A stretch of DNA of 64,000 bases from Agaribacillus aureus (GTDB lineage Bacteria; Bacteroidota; Bacteroidia; Cytophagales; Cyclobacteriaceae). The position numbers and the translations under genes are program-made. Below the pieces are notes generated by a model, which searched no databases, had not been told where the DNA came from, and worked only from the letters and a program-made list of their open reading frames with translations. The stretch's first letter is position 1. Each line of letters begins with the position of its first letter. The DNA lies in contig JAUJEB010000001.1 of assembly GCA_030442055.1 (NCBI GenBank), positions 2,914,001 to 2,978,000 of the forward strand. The letters are read 5' to 3'. Positions 11,101 to 19,092 of this stretch are shown here, piece after piece.

Positions 11101-11649
11101 TGCCTGGGTGGAATAGCTTTCGTCCGCCAACCCATAGCTTTCTGCCTTATCTGAAAATGTGAGATCTCCGTTATTTATCCACAGGTGATTTTTTCTTTTT
11201 CCCGGAGGATTGTTGCCGGACTGACAAACATAGAAGTCAAGCCACCCGTCGTTATTGATATCGACGGAGGTGACGCCGGTTGACCAGCCGCGATTCTCGA
11301 TCCCGCTTTTCCCGGTGATATCTTCAAATTCTAAATTCCCCTTATTCAAATAAAGCCTGTCCGGAACCATATTACCCGTAAAATAAATATCGGGCAAGCC
11401 ATCATTATTTATATCCGCAACAGCTACACCCCCACCGTTATATACATACATATGATCCACCATATTGAACGTATCATCTTCTATAATTGTATTGCTAAAA
11501 CCAACCCCGGTACGCTCAGGTGATAGCAGGCGCAATAATGAGGGTGGCTCCTGCTGGGTGTTTTGTTGGCCTGTATGACAATTGGCCAACAAAAATGGCA
11601 TGATAAAAAATAAGCAAATGGTGGGTTTATGTGTCAGGGCTATTAGCAT
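8101..11649 (-). CDS. VCBS/FG-GAP repeat lipoprotein with UnbV/ASPIC domain (uptake locus 1)
   Basis: 1182 residues. The signal peptide ends in a lipobox (LLANC, Cys24), so it is probably an outer-membrane lipoprotein. Two blocks of FG-GAP/VCBS repeats (calcium-type motifs such as DINNDGLPDIYF, DFNNDGWEDVYV, DFDNDGDTDY) at about 70-450 and 640-1090 flank a UnbV/ASPIC domain near 520-600 (RGYQSSVDIPLHFGLG ... IRILWPDG). Such proteins are predicted beta-propellers often encoded next to susCD; the RNA-binding label sometimes given to them is unsupported. It follows susD by 138 bp across a hairpin. A paralogue (20615-24040) holds the same position in locus 2. The molecular function is not established. 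Confidence 0.88.
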   Translation of the reverse strand: MLIALTHKPTICLFFIMPFLLANCHTGQQNTQQEPPSLLRLLSPERTGVGFSNTIIEDDTFNMVDHMYVYNGGGVAVADINNDGLPDIYFTGNMVPDRLYLNKGNLEFEDITGKSGIENRGWSTGVTSVDINNDGWLDFYVCQSGNNPPGKRKNHLWINNGDLTFSDKAESYGLADESYSTQAAFFDYDKDGDLDLYLLNHTNEVRNPNKVSAIINDGSGPANDRLYRNNGDLTFSDVTKPAGILFDGFGLGIGISDFNNDGWEDVYVSNDFIANDFLYINNQDGTFSESASLYFKHLSQFGMGNDLSDFNNDGLTDVVTLDMLPPDNYHFKKMAGPLNYNLFEYTLEQGYMPQYMRNTLQYNSGATKNGHPVYCEISQLSGIHATDWSWAPLWADLDNDGWKDLLITNGYLRDITDLDFINYTATLSGKLNPDSIDAIIKQKAKEMPSLKVSNFLFQNNRDLTFNDVSTSWGFDEPSLSNGVAYGDLDLDGDLEVVINNINAPAFIYENLANEQLEHHFLQLTLRGDSLNPLAIGATAALYASGQIQLKRVAPSRGYQSSVDIPLHFGLGDVEVVDSIRILWPDGAIQWRYQVKSDQVLIIDKKSTPASPDQTIIPKPTVLTETSQSLVSSYKHVDKFYNDFSRQFLLPHKHSRQGPGIAVGDVNGDGQDDFFVGGGYQYAGRLFLQTGNNSFWIVPLTSDEDKYEEDTGVLFFDADNDHDNDLYVVSGSNEFLPDSEYYCDRLYFNDGHGNFTLASDALPDLRSSGSCVRASDFDQDGDLDLFVGGRLSPLAYPFPGASKLLINEGGKFTDQTDVLAKGLREVGMVTDAIWTDFDNDFDTDLLVVGEFMPVQFFRNNNGKLENITAETGLPQTNGWWNSIAGADFDNDGDTDYIIGNLGLNSKYRASPEQPINVYAADYDQNGFIDPILTYFVDGVEYPVHARDDLLRQVPHFKKKYASYAAYAKADISDVLSKEQMDNALSLKAYQLASCYLENLGQGRFAISRLPVQAQFSTIFGISIRDFNLDGFQDVLITGNNYSTEVLIGRYDASIGLLMIGDGTGKFKPVSPAESGLMVDGDVKGSAVVMTGKELTHIFSRNSEDLKTYRKEGKPVNLIKIPKEALKAKIVLQDGSERIHEFYYGSSYLSQSSRFLELTGEEEQVIIYNFKGDEINLNAMASSQ

Positions 11650-11709
11650 CGATAGTAAGCGTCAAAAAAGATTCAAAAACTAAGCAATAAGCTACATCTT
11701 CATGGAAAA

Positions 11710-11740
11710 ATTAAAAACCTGCCGGTAGCAGGTTTTTAAT
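11710..11740 (-). terminator. Hairpin between susD and UnbV gene (terminator or attenuator)
   Basis: A perfect 13-bp stem (ATTAAAAACCTGC with GCAGGTTTTTAAT) and a 5-base loop with its own A/T tracts. It lies 48 bp beyond the susD stop and 60 bp before the UnbV start, so it probably attenuates read-through within the locus 1 operon. Confidence 0.75.
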
Positions 11741-11787
11741 TGTCAGCCATTCAATATAATAAAAATAGATTTCAACTCTATTTCATT

Positions 11788-13368
11788 TTATCTGTATGGT
11801 TCATTTTGTTGCACGTTGGGATTTCCCAAAATCTCGTTTTGAGGAATCGGCAACACGTAGTCTTTGGCAGTTAGCTGCCTATCGACATTGTAGGTAGTAA
11901 TGAAATTATTGATGAAATCACCCAGGTAATCCGGAGACCCACCGAAAGTGCTTTTTCTTTTCAGCTCCGGGTAGGTTTCCTGTTCAAAAGCAAATTCCTG
12001 AACTCTTTCATTGACAATAGCATCTCTCAGGTCTGATTGACTTAAACCAGCTAGTGGTGTCAAACCTGCTCTTTCTCTAACGAGGTTAATACCGAAGAGT
12101 GGATCTCCGGTGCCACTTTCATTGGCCGCTTCAGAATGTCCCAGCAATACGTCGGCGTATCTGAGGTAGACCACATTTCTCTCCGTATTGTTAAAATTAT
12201 CTACCGCTTCGACCCATTTCGCTGTCCAGGCTGTCCCAAATATCAGGTTGTCGGTATCGTCCGGGTCGACATCGGCGCGGACCATGCCACCAAACCTGCT
12301 AAGATCATAAGCAGCATCAGGGCTCCACGTTACCTTGGGCAATTCGCCGGCTGTATTTTCGCCCAGACGTGTAGTGGTATATTCACCAATAAATGTGGCA
12401 GGAATACGTTTGTCATCGTCATCATAGCTTTTCCTGAATTCCTGGGTTCCATTCAGCCAGTGCCAACCCACACCGCCTTCACTGTTCGGGAGGTCGCCGG
12501 GAACAAAGTGAGCATGATGATTCGTAAATTCAGCGGAGTTAGCCGATGCGGATACCTGGGCTTCGAAGATCCGTTCGCCGGAGTTTTCATGGGCCACGTC
12601 AAAATTATGACTGAAATCATCAAAGAGACTAATATTAGCATTCGTGACAATATCATCTGCTGTTGTTAATGCCTGTGTCCATTTTTCATCCTGCAGATAT
12701 GCTTTTACCAAAAGTGCTTTGGCTGCCCAGCTGGTAGCCCTTCCTACATCTGCTCCTTCATAAACCTCCGGTAATACACCTGCGGCGGCGGTTAGATCAT
12801 TTTCTATTAACTCCAACGCCACTTGTTTACCGTTTTCATTAGAGGGTAGATCCTGATCACTTACAGTTCTTTGGGTCGTTACAGGAACATTATCAAAATA
12901 CCTGACCAGGTTAAAGTAATAAAAAGCCCTCAGAAACATGGCCTCTGCCTTTACGCGCTCAATAAGAGCCCCGTTAGGTGTACCGGCGGCTGTCAATTCA
13001 TCTGCCTTTTCGATAACGGAATTCGCCCGGTTAATATTCTCATAGGAAATCCTCCAATAGGTTGAGATGTAAGCATCTCCCGGGTCCACATTACCGTTCT
13101 GAAAATCAAGGGGGCCTTTTTCCCATCCCACCTGATAACCAACGCGGCATTCAAACACATACCTGTTATAAAAGTGATTAAACCAATCACGGCCTTCGCC
13201 CAGTCCGTCGTAAACGGCATTCACACCCTGCACCAGTTGTTCGGCAGTTGTAAAAAAGTTATCCTGGGTGATGAAATCGGGATTTTCCTCTAAATCCTCA
13301 CACCCCATTGGCATTATTAAAATACATACCAACACGAGCTTTGAAATATTATTTACTATCGTATTCAT
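11788..13368 (-). CDS. SusD/RagB-type outer-membrane lipoprotein (locus 1)
   Basis: 526 residues with a lipobox signal peptide (LIMPMGC, Cys23). It has the SusD superfamily layout: N-terminal TPR-like helices (FYYFNLVRYFDNVPVTT near residue 150 is the diagnostic segment) and a C-terminal segment with RYADVLLGHSEAANE and NERVQEFAFEQETYPELKR. SusD proteins cap the partner SusC barrel on the cell surface and bind substrate. The gene starts 22 bp after the susC stop, so the pair is co-transcribed. The ligand cannot be inferred from sequence. Confidence 0.95.
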   Translation of the reverse strand: MNTIVNNISKLVLVCILIMPMGCEDLEENPDFITQDNFFTTAEQLVQGVNAVYDGLGEGRDWFNHFYNRYVFECRVGYQVGWEKGPLDFQNGNVDPGDAYISTYWRISYENINRANSVIEKADELTAAGTPNGALIERVKAEAMFLRAFYYFNLVRYFDNVPVTTQRTVSDQDLPSNENGKQVALELIENDLTAAAGVLPEVYEGADVGRATSWAAKALLVKAYLQDEKWTQALTTADDIVTNANISLFDDFSHNFDVAHENSGERIFEAQVSASANSAEFTNHHAHFVPGDLPNSEGGVGWHWLNGTQEFRKSYDDDDKRIPATFIGEYTTTRLGENTAGELPKVTWSPDAAYDLSRFGGMVRADVDPDDTDNLIFGTAWTAKWVEAVDNFNNTERNVVYLRYADVLLGHSEAANESGTGDPLFGINLVRERAGLTPLAGLSQSDLRDAIVNERVQEFAFEQETYPELKRKSTFGGSPDYLGDFINNFITTYNVDRQLTAKDYVLPIPQNEILGNPNVQQNEPYR

Positions 13369-13390
13369 AGTTTACGTATTTTATTTTTTA

Positions 13391-16300
13391 TTAAAGGCCC
13401 AAATTCACGCCTACTGTAAAGATTCTTGCCCTGGGATAGGCATCGTAGTCATCAGCTCTGTTCAGATTAGCCTGCCCCTGGTTATTGACTTCAGGGTCAA
13501 ATCCGGAATAGTCGGTGATTACGAAGGGATTTTGAGCGCTGATATAAACTCTGGCATTGCGAATAAATGTTGAGTTGGTAGGTAAAGAGTATCCAATTAA
13601 AACATTTTGCAGCCTGATAAACGAACCGTCTTCTATAAAGAAGTCGGAATCCCGGTAAGAGTTGGCAAAATCCCGGTTGGCATCAATAATAGCGCGTGAG
13701 GCGCCGGTGTTGCTAGGTGACCAGGAATCCGTGAGGATATTTGATAGCTGGTTGATCTTTTGCACGCCATCACCTAATTCGGAGGCCTGTAGATTTCTTA
13801 CATCATTGCCATGAACACCTCTGAAAAAGAAACTGAAATCAAAGTTTTTATACCTTAAAGTTGAATTCAATCCCCATGTAAAGTCAGGGTTTGGATCTCC
13901 GAGAATGACAAAATCATCTGGGGTAATCTCGCCGTTGCCGTCTGTATCCTGGTACCTTGGGTAGCCGGGTTTGTCACCGGATCTAGAAGGGTTGGTATCA
14001 ATTTCCTCCTGGCTTTGGAAGATACCGGTGTACTTGTATCCTCTCCAAACGCCAATCGGGTTACCTGCCTCGACCCAGCTACCGTCTACACCCAGGTGTC
14101 CGCTGGTGGAATTTGAAAAGAAAGGTGTGCTGCTACCCAGGTCAGTAATTTCATTTCTAAGTACCGAAACGTTGCCGGAAACGTCCCATTTCAAATCCTG
14201 CCTATCCAATACTACATAATTCAAACCGAGCTCAAACCCTTTGTTCTCCAATGAACCTGAGTTTTTCAACACCTCTTCAAAGCCGAGACTTGGCGGAATA
14301 GAAACTTTTAGCAACAGGTCCTCTGTCTTATTAAAGAAGTAATCCGCATTTAAAGTCAGGCGGTTTTCCAGGAGGGAAATATCGAGACCAATGTTAAACA
14401 TTTTGGTCGTTTCCCACTTCAGATCCGAGTTGCCCAGCCTTTCATCCGCCAGGCCCAGGATCAGCTGACCACCGAAGACATAGTTATATTCATTAAGGTT
14501 TGGCAATGAGTTGAAAACCGGGAGTTCCGAGTTACCGGTAATTCCCCAGCTTGTTCGCAATTTTAAATCACTGATCGTGTTTGACAAACCGGAGCTTTGA
14601 AAGAAGTCCTCCTCAATAATTCGCCAGCCCAGAGCAAAGGAAGGAAAGTTTGCCCATTTATTTTCCTCTCCAAATCTCGAAGAGCCGTCTCTGCGAAATG
14701 TAAAAGTGAAAAGGTAGCGCTCTTTGAAATTGTAGTTAACCCTGCCCAGATAGGACTTAAGAATCCATTCCCGCCGGTTGGAATTTGGTATTTGCACGTT
14801 GGCACCGCCCTGAAGTGTTGCCTGGTCGGGCGTAGCAGCGGGTATACCTCTGGTAGAAGCTATGCTAAACCGATTGACTTCTTTCTGAAATGTATAGCCG
14901 GCTACCACATCGATGAAGTGATCCGGATGTAGCTGCTTGTTGAAAGACAGGATATTTTCATTTAATATATTAGCCGAATTTCTGGAAGCATTGGTGATTT
15001 CCCCTTCCCTTTCTCTACCTAACCTGGTATTATTCACAGGAAAGAAGGTAATCCTGTTCGCATTCAATAAATCAGCGCCAATGCTGGTTTTGAAATTCAA
15101 TCCCTCCAGGAGTTTAAAAGTAAAACCGGTATTGCCCAGCACCCGGTTTGTAAAATCCTGGTCTGTCACAAAGTTTAACTCCTGCACCGGGTTGATAAAG
15201 AAGCGGCCGTCGTAGGAAGCCAGATTAAATTCTCCATCGGCATTCCTGACGGGAATGGTTGGATCAAGCCCCAAAGCCGTGATAATAATTCCTCCCGGCC
15301 CACCTCTATCGGTAGGTGCATTATTAGAGGTCGTTCGGTTAAAAGACCAGCTGGAGCTGATCGTTAGCCGATCATTGAGCACCTGGTTATCCAGGTTAAG
15401 CCTAATACCAAATCTCCTGAAATCCGTTTCTTTGATGATCCCTTCATTTTGGTGAAAATTACCGATAAGCGCGTAACGCGTCTTTTCACTGCCGCCGGAA
15501 AAGCTCAGTTGATGATTGTGAATCATCCCTGTCTGCAAAATTTCATCCAGCCAGTCAGTTCCTTCTCCAATGGCATCGATCTCAGCAGGTGTATAAATCG
15601 GCGCACCGCCCTGACTTTCCTCCAACGTGTTTAGGTAAGTGGCAAATTCTCGTCCGTTCAGGCGATCAATTTTATTGGCAATACTTTGGAAAGAGACCGA
15701 ACCGTCATAATCGATCCTACTTTCACCCGATTTTCCTCTTTTGGTAGTGATGAGCACTACGCCGTTAGATCCCCTGGACCCGTAAATAGCGGTGCCGGAG
15801 GCATCTTTTAAAATTTCAATGGACTCTATATCGTTAGGGTTGATTGAAGCCAGGACATTGCCGGGCCTGCGGCTGCCGTTGATACCGCTGTCGGCGTCGT
15901 CGGTTCCGTATACACCGTTGTTGGGATAAATGGGGAATCCATCGATGACATAGAGGGGTTCGCTACCGCTGTTAATCGAGTTAGATCCTCTAATTCTGAC
16001 AGAAACACCGCCGCCAGGCGCAGAAGAAGCCTGCGTAACCTGTACCCCCGGCGCCCGTGATTGAATAGCCTGGTCGACAGAAGTCACCGGAAATTCTTTT
16101 ACGGACTCCCCTTTAATAGAGGCTACAGAGCCCGTAAGATCGCTCTTTTTGACCGTTCCGTATCCAACTACCACTACCTCCTCCAGGGCCTTGGTATCAA
16201 TCCTCAGGCTGACATCAATGACCGTTCTTTGGCCGACAACCTCTTCTATCGGTTCATAACCTATAAAAGAAAAAACCAGTATTGAATTCTCACCGGGGAC

Positions 16301-16840
16301 GTTAATCTGATATTCACCATTGACATCAGCCACCGTACCCAGGGAGGAACCCTTGACGAGTACATTCACTCCGGGTAATGGTTCATTATTCTCACCGGTA
16401 ATTTTGCCCCGTACCAGGATTTCGTTGATTAATACTTCAATGGACGGGTTTTCATCGGTTTCCCTTTTGGGGATTTTCTTAACACTTATATTTCGGTTTA
16501 CCTGCTTAAACTTCAGGTTTTCCTGCCTGGAAATATCAGTCAGGATCATAGCCACAGTCGCGTTTCTTTCTTTCAGTATGACCTCCTTACCGAGTTTTCT
16601 GCCCAGCTCATTTTCATCATAAGAGAAAATAAGCCCTGTTTCTTTCTCAATTTCCCTGAAAATGGATTTGAGCGGCATGGCTTTTTGCGTAAGCTCTGCA
16701 CGAAGTGTCTTCACGCTCTTCACCTTCTGGGCATTAAGGTCTGCTGCAATAAGGATATTCAGAAAGAAAATCTGTATTAGAACACCATATGCAACATATT
16801 TGGAAAACATAATGATTTCTTGTAATAGTTTTAATTTCAT
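13391..16840 (-). CDS. SusC/RagA TonB-dependent transporter with STN signalling domain (locus 1)
   Basis: 1149 residues. The signal peptide ends near residue 38. The STN (secretin/TonB N-terminal) domain is at about 45-115, a CarboxypepD_reg-like beta-sandwich at about 140-225 (GNVLVKG/VNGEY region), the TonB box ALEEVVVVGYG around 217, and the plug at 230-345 with the LYVIDGFPI and GSRGSNGVVLITTKRG motifs. The rest is the 22-strand barrel. The STN domain marks a transducer type that signals to a FecR; the fecR and sigma genes lie directly upstream. Substrate and energy source follow the family: ligand import driven by TonB. A candidate antisense promoter overlaps its start codon. Confidence 0.95.
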   Translation of the reverse strand: MKLKLLQEIIMFSKYVAYGVLIQIFFLNILIAADLNAQKVKSVKTLRAELTQKAMPLKSIFREIEKETGLIFSYDENELGRKLGKEVILKERNATVAMILTDISRQENLKFKQVNRNISVKKIPKRETDENPSIEVLINEILVRGKITGENNEPLPGVNVLVKGSSLGTVADVNGEYQINVPGENSILVFSFIGYEPIEEVVGQRTVIDVSLRIDTKALEEVVVVGYGTVKKSDLTGSVASIKGESVKEFPVTSVDQAIQSRAPGVQVTQASSAPGGGVSVRIRGSNSINSGSEPLYVIDGFPIYPNNGVYGTDDADSGINGSRRPGNVLASINPNDIESIEILKDASGTAIYGSRGSNGVVLITTKRGKSGESRIDYDGSVSFQSIANKIDRLNGREFATYLNTLEESQGGAPIYTPAEIDAIGEGTDWLDEILQTGMIHNHQLSFSGGSEKTRYALIGNFHQNEGIIKETDFRRFGIRLNLDNQVLNDRLTISSSWSFNRTTSNNAPTDRGGPGGIIITALGLDPTIPVRNADGEFNLASYDGRFFINPVQELNFVTDQDFTNRVLGNTGFTFKLLEGLNFKTSIGADLLNANRITFFPVNNTRLGREREGEITNASRNSANILNENILSFNKQLHPDHFIDVVAGYTFQKEVNRFSIASTRGIPAATPDQATLQGGANVQIPNSNRREWILKSYLGRVNYNFKERYLFTFTFRRDGSSRFGEENKWANFPSFALGWRIIEEDFFQSSGLSNTISDLKLRTSWGITGNSELPVFNSLPNLNEYNYVFGGQLILGLADERLGNSDLKWETTKMFNIGLDISLLENRLTLNADYFFNKTEDLLLKVSIPPSLGFEEVLKNSGSLENKGFELGLNYVVLDRQDLKWDVSGNVSVLRNEITDLGSSTPFFSNSTSGHLGVDGSWVEAGNPIGVWRGYKYTGIFQSQEEIDTNPSRSGDKPGYPRYQDTDGNGEITPDDFVILGDPNPDFTWGLNSTLRYKNFDFSFFFRGVHGNDVRNLQASELGDGVQKINQLSNILTDSWSPSNTGASRAIIDANRDFANSYRDSDFFIEDGSFIRLQNVLIGYSLPTNSTFIRNARVYISAQNPFVITDYSGFDPEVNNQGQANLNRADDYDAYPRARIFTVGVNLGL

Positions 16841-16853
16841 ATCTTTGAAATGA

Positions 16854-16956
16854 TTTAGTTCAACATATTTTCACTTGGTTCAAAGCGTCTGCAAACACTT
16901 TGAAATTACCAAGGGGAAATCTAAGCCAGTAATTCTATTGCTGGCTTTCTCTTTGT
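16854..16956 (+). ncRNA. Candidate cis-antisense RNA over susC leader (locus 1)
   Basis: On the plus strand (antisense to susC) a TATCTTTG box at 16840-16847 matches the Bacteroidota TAnnTTTG -7 element, with TTG 17 bp upstream at 16820-16822. About 75 bp further on, a hairpin at 16923-16947 (AAGCCAG / CTGGCTT) is followed on the same strand by TTCTCTTTG. Predicted RNA is about 100 nt. The pattern recurs at the other uptake loci. No expression evidence is available from sequence alone, and a sense-strand role for the hairpin is possible. Confidence 0.4.
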
Positions 16957-16996
16957 CAGGAAGTGTCAAATATCATAGGTTTCTTGGTTACAATTT

Positions 16997-18052
16997 TTAA
17001 AAAACTATCGTCACTGTATTATCTTCTATTTTGAATTTAAACTCTTTGACGAAGCTGATGCTTTTCAAGACATTTTCCAGGTTCTCGTTGTGAAATTGAC
17101 TGCTGTATTTCCATTCGTCAATTTTGTGCCGGTTGACTACTATAAACTCCACATTATACCATCTTTCAAGTTTATGAATGACCTCTTCAAAGGAAGCATC
17201 CTTGAAAAAAATAAATCCCTCTTTCCATCCGGTCACCTCCCGCAAATCAAAAAAACCGCGGTCAATGGAGTTGTCTATTTTAGAAAAACGGATAGATTGT
17301 AAGGGGTCAAGAAAAAATTCCGCCTCTGCTTCTTCGGTAGCAATTCCTTTGGTGTGTTCCACCTTAACCCTACCCTCAGTTAATGCCACTTCTACGTGTT
17401 TGTCTTCCTCAAAAGCTTTGACGTTAAAAGCCGTACCCAATGCGGTTACCTCCACATCATGTGTCATCACGATAAAAGGCCGCCCGGGATCTTTTTCTAC
17501 TTCAAAAAATGCTTCTCCGCTTAATTTTACTATTCTAACGGTGTCCGAAAATTTTCTTGGGATCTCTATTTTACTGTCTGCATTCAGCCAGACCACTGAG
17601 TTATCGGGCAAAACAATCGTTGACTTCCGCCCCTTTGGGTTTTCCTTGATGATCGGCTTTACCTCCACAACCTGCGGCACCTCAGCCGGTTCTTTTTTTT
17701 GAAGCAGCAGGTAAACCATCACCATCGCCAATACGGCTGAAGCGGCAAATTTGAATACATTCAGGCGAACGGAGGAGGGGCGTTTCTCGCTATATCCCAA
17801 CAGGGATTTACTTTTGTTTTCCTTTAAAATATTGTCGAGTACTTTGTCGCTGGCATCAACGTCCTGGGGGATCTTTTCAAATTCAATACTCTCGATGATC
17901 TCTTTGGCGAGAAACAAAACTTCCCTTTTATCGGGATTACTTTTCAGCCATGCCGACCAATATTGCTGGGCCTGGGGGCTGGGGTTAATCACCCATTTTT
18001 TGAATTCCTCGTCGGCTAAAAAATCCTCTACATTGATATACTTTTCTCTCAT
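16997..18052 (-). CDS. FecR-family anti-sigma factor (locus 1)
   Basis: 351 residues. A cytoplasmic N-terminal anti-sigma region (1-95) is followed by one transmembrane helix (about 99-117) and then a periplasmic FecR domain (about 145-240, with NPKGRKSTIVLPDNSVVWLNA, LSGEAFFEV, TALGTAFNVKAF). The C-terminal DUF4974 domain (about 270-351, ending FKIEDNTVTIVF) has a fold related to the STN domain of its SusC partner. In this family it holds the sigma factor inactive until the SusC signals. It lies 90 bp downstream of the sigma gene and 156 bp upstream of susC. Confidence 0.93.
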   Translation of the reverse strand: MREKYINVEDFLADEEFKKWVINPSPQAQQYWSAWLKSNPDKREVLFLAKEIIESIEFEKIPQDVDASDKVLDNILKENKSKSLLGYSEKRPSSVRLNVFKFAASAVLAMVMVYLLLQKKEPAEVPQVVEVKPIIKENPKGRKSTIVLPDNSVVWLNADSKIEIPRKFSDTVRIVKLSGEAFFEVEKDPGRPFIVMTHDVEVTALGTAFNVKAFEEDKHVEVALTEGRVKVEHTKGIATEEAEAEFFLDPLQSIRFSKIDNSIDRGFFDLREVTGWKEGFIFFKDASFEEVIHKLERWYNVEFIVVNRHKIDEWKYSSQFHNENLENVLKSISFVKEFKFKIEDNTVTIVF

Positions 18053-18141
18053 AGAGATTGGTTAATTCCTCACAGTGTTCATGAGTATAAGGAGAGAAAA
18101 CCCGAAACTCCATCACTAATTTTTAAAAAAATTTTAAAAAC

Positions 18142-18777
18142 TTATCTTAAGGCACTTTTTAGTGAGTCTATAGCCCTGTAGATGAGGTTTCTGGCAGAGT
18201 TAATATTTTTGAAATCCATGAATTCCTTGATTTCGGCATAGGTCATGTTTTCATAATAGAAGTAGTAAATAGCTTCCCGCTGGTGTGCCGTCAGGTTCTT
18301 GAGCGCCTGATCCAGCTTTTTTCTTCGCTCACTTTCGATCTGGCGGTTAATGATGAATTGCTCTACTGAGAGGCTGATTTTGAAGGTAAGATCGTCTGCG
18401 GCTCTGGCAACCCGCATCGTTTTGTTTTGCCTTTCCAGGTAGTAGATAAGCCGTCTCCTCAGGGATTTGTACAGGTAGAACTTGATACTATTGGTGGCAG
18501 AGAGCCGCTGATGATTTCGATTTAAATCAATAAAAAGGTCCTGGATGGCATCTTCTACCAGCTGTATCCCGCCGGCAAAATGATAACCGTATTGACGGAG
18601 GCTTTGAAAATAACTTTTGTAAATAAAAATAAATGCCGATTTGTCGCCTGCTCTAAACTTATCCCAAATGACTGCGTCCTCTAAATTTTCAAAATACCCG
18701 TTCTCAACGTGTTGCTTTGGTGAGGCAACCTCGGCATTGATAGGGGCAGTATTATCATTGAGAACAAATTTTCCCAT
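18142..18777 (-). CDS. FecI-type ECF RNA polymerase sigma factor (locus 1)
   Basis: 211 residues. Sigma region 2 lies at about 38-105 (DKFRAGDKSAFIFIYKSYF, LVEDAIQDLFIDL). Sigma region 4 lies at about 145-205 (LTAHQREAIYYFYYENMTYAEIKEFM, then NSARNLIYRAIDSLK). The unusual N-terminal extension of about 35 residues is also present in the locus 3 sigma factor, so these two belong to one subgroup. Expected role: transcription of the locus 1 susCD operon once released by the adjacent FecR. Confidence 0.92.
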   Translation of the reverse strand: MGKFVLNDNTAPINAEVASPKQHVENGYFENLEDAVIWDKFRAGDKSAFIFIYKSYFQSLRQYGYHFAGGIQLVEDAIQDLFIDLNRNHQRLSATNSIKFYLYKSLRRRLIYYLERQNKTMRVARAADDLTFKISLSVEQFIINRQIESERRKKLDQALKNLTAHQREAIYYFYYENMTYAEIKEFMDFKNINSARNLIYRAIDSLKSALR

Positions 18778-19092
18778 CGCTAATTTCTTAAAAACAGACG
18801 CTTTTTAGGAGCCGTAAATTTTAAATTAGTAAAGTATGGTACTTCAAATTAGTTATTTATTAATTCTTTACAAAATAAAAGCTCATCAGATCGAACGGTC
18901 AGGAGGGAATCAACGCCGGTTATATACCTATTTACGGTATAAAAGAAAATGGCTTGTATCAAAAGCGATAAGCGTCACACCAACCCGCTGGTGGAAAATT
19001 TATAGGGTAACTGTTACGGCAAATGAAGGCCCATTGATCTTATATTTTAACCCAATCAGACTGGTCGAGGGTTTATCGGACAGTTTTTCCGC
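18778..19092. other. Intergenic region between locus 2 oxidoreductase and locus 1 sigma gene
   Basis: This 315-bp stretch separates the 3' end of the Gfo/Idh/MocA gene from the start of the locus 1 sigma gene on the minus strand. Only a weak 5-bp stem (CACCA/TGGTG, around 18979-18994) is visible. I found no clean TAnnTTTG box and no believable gene. Confidence 0.5.
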
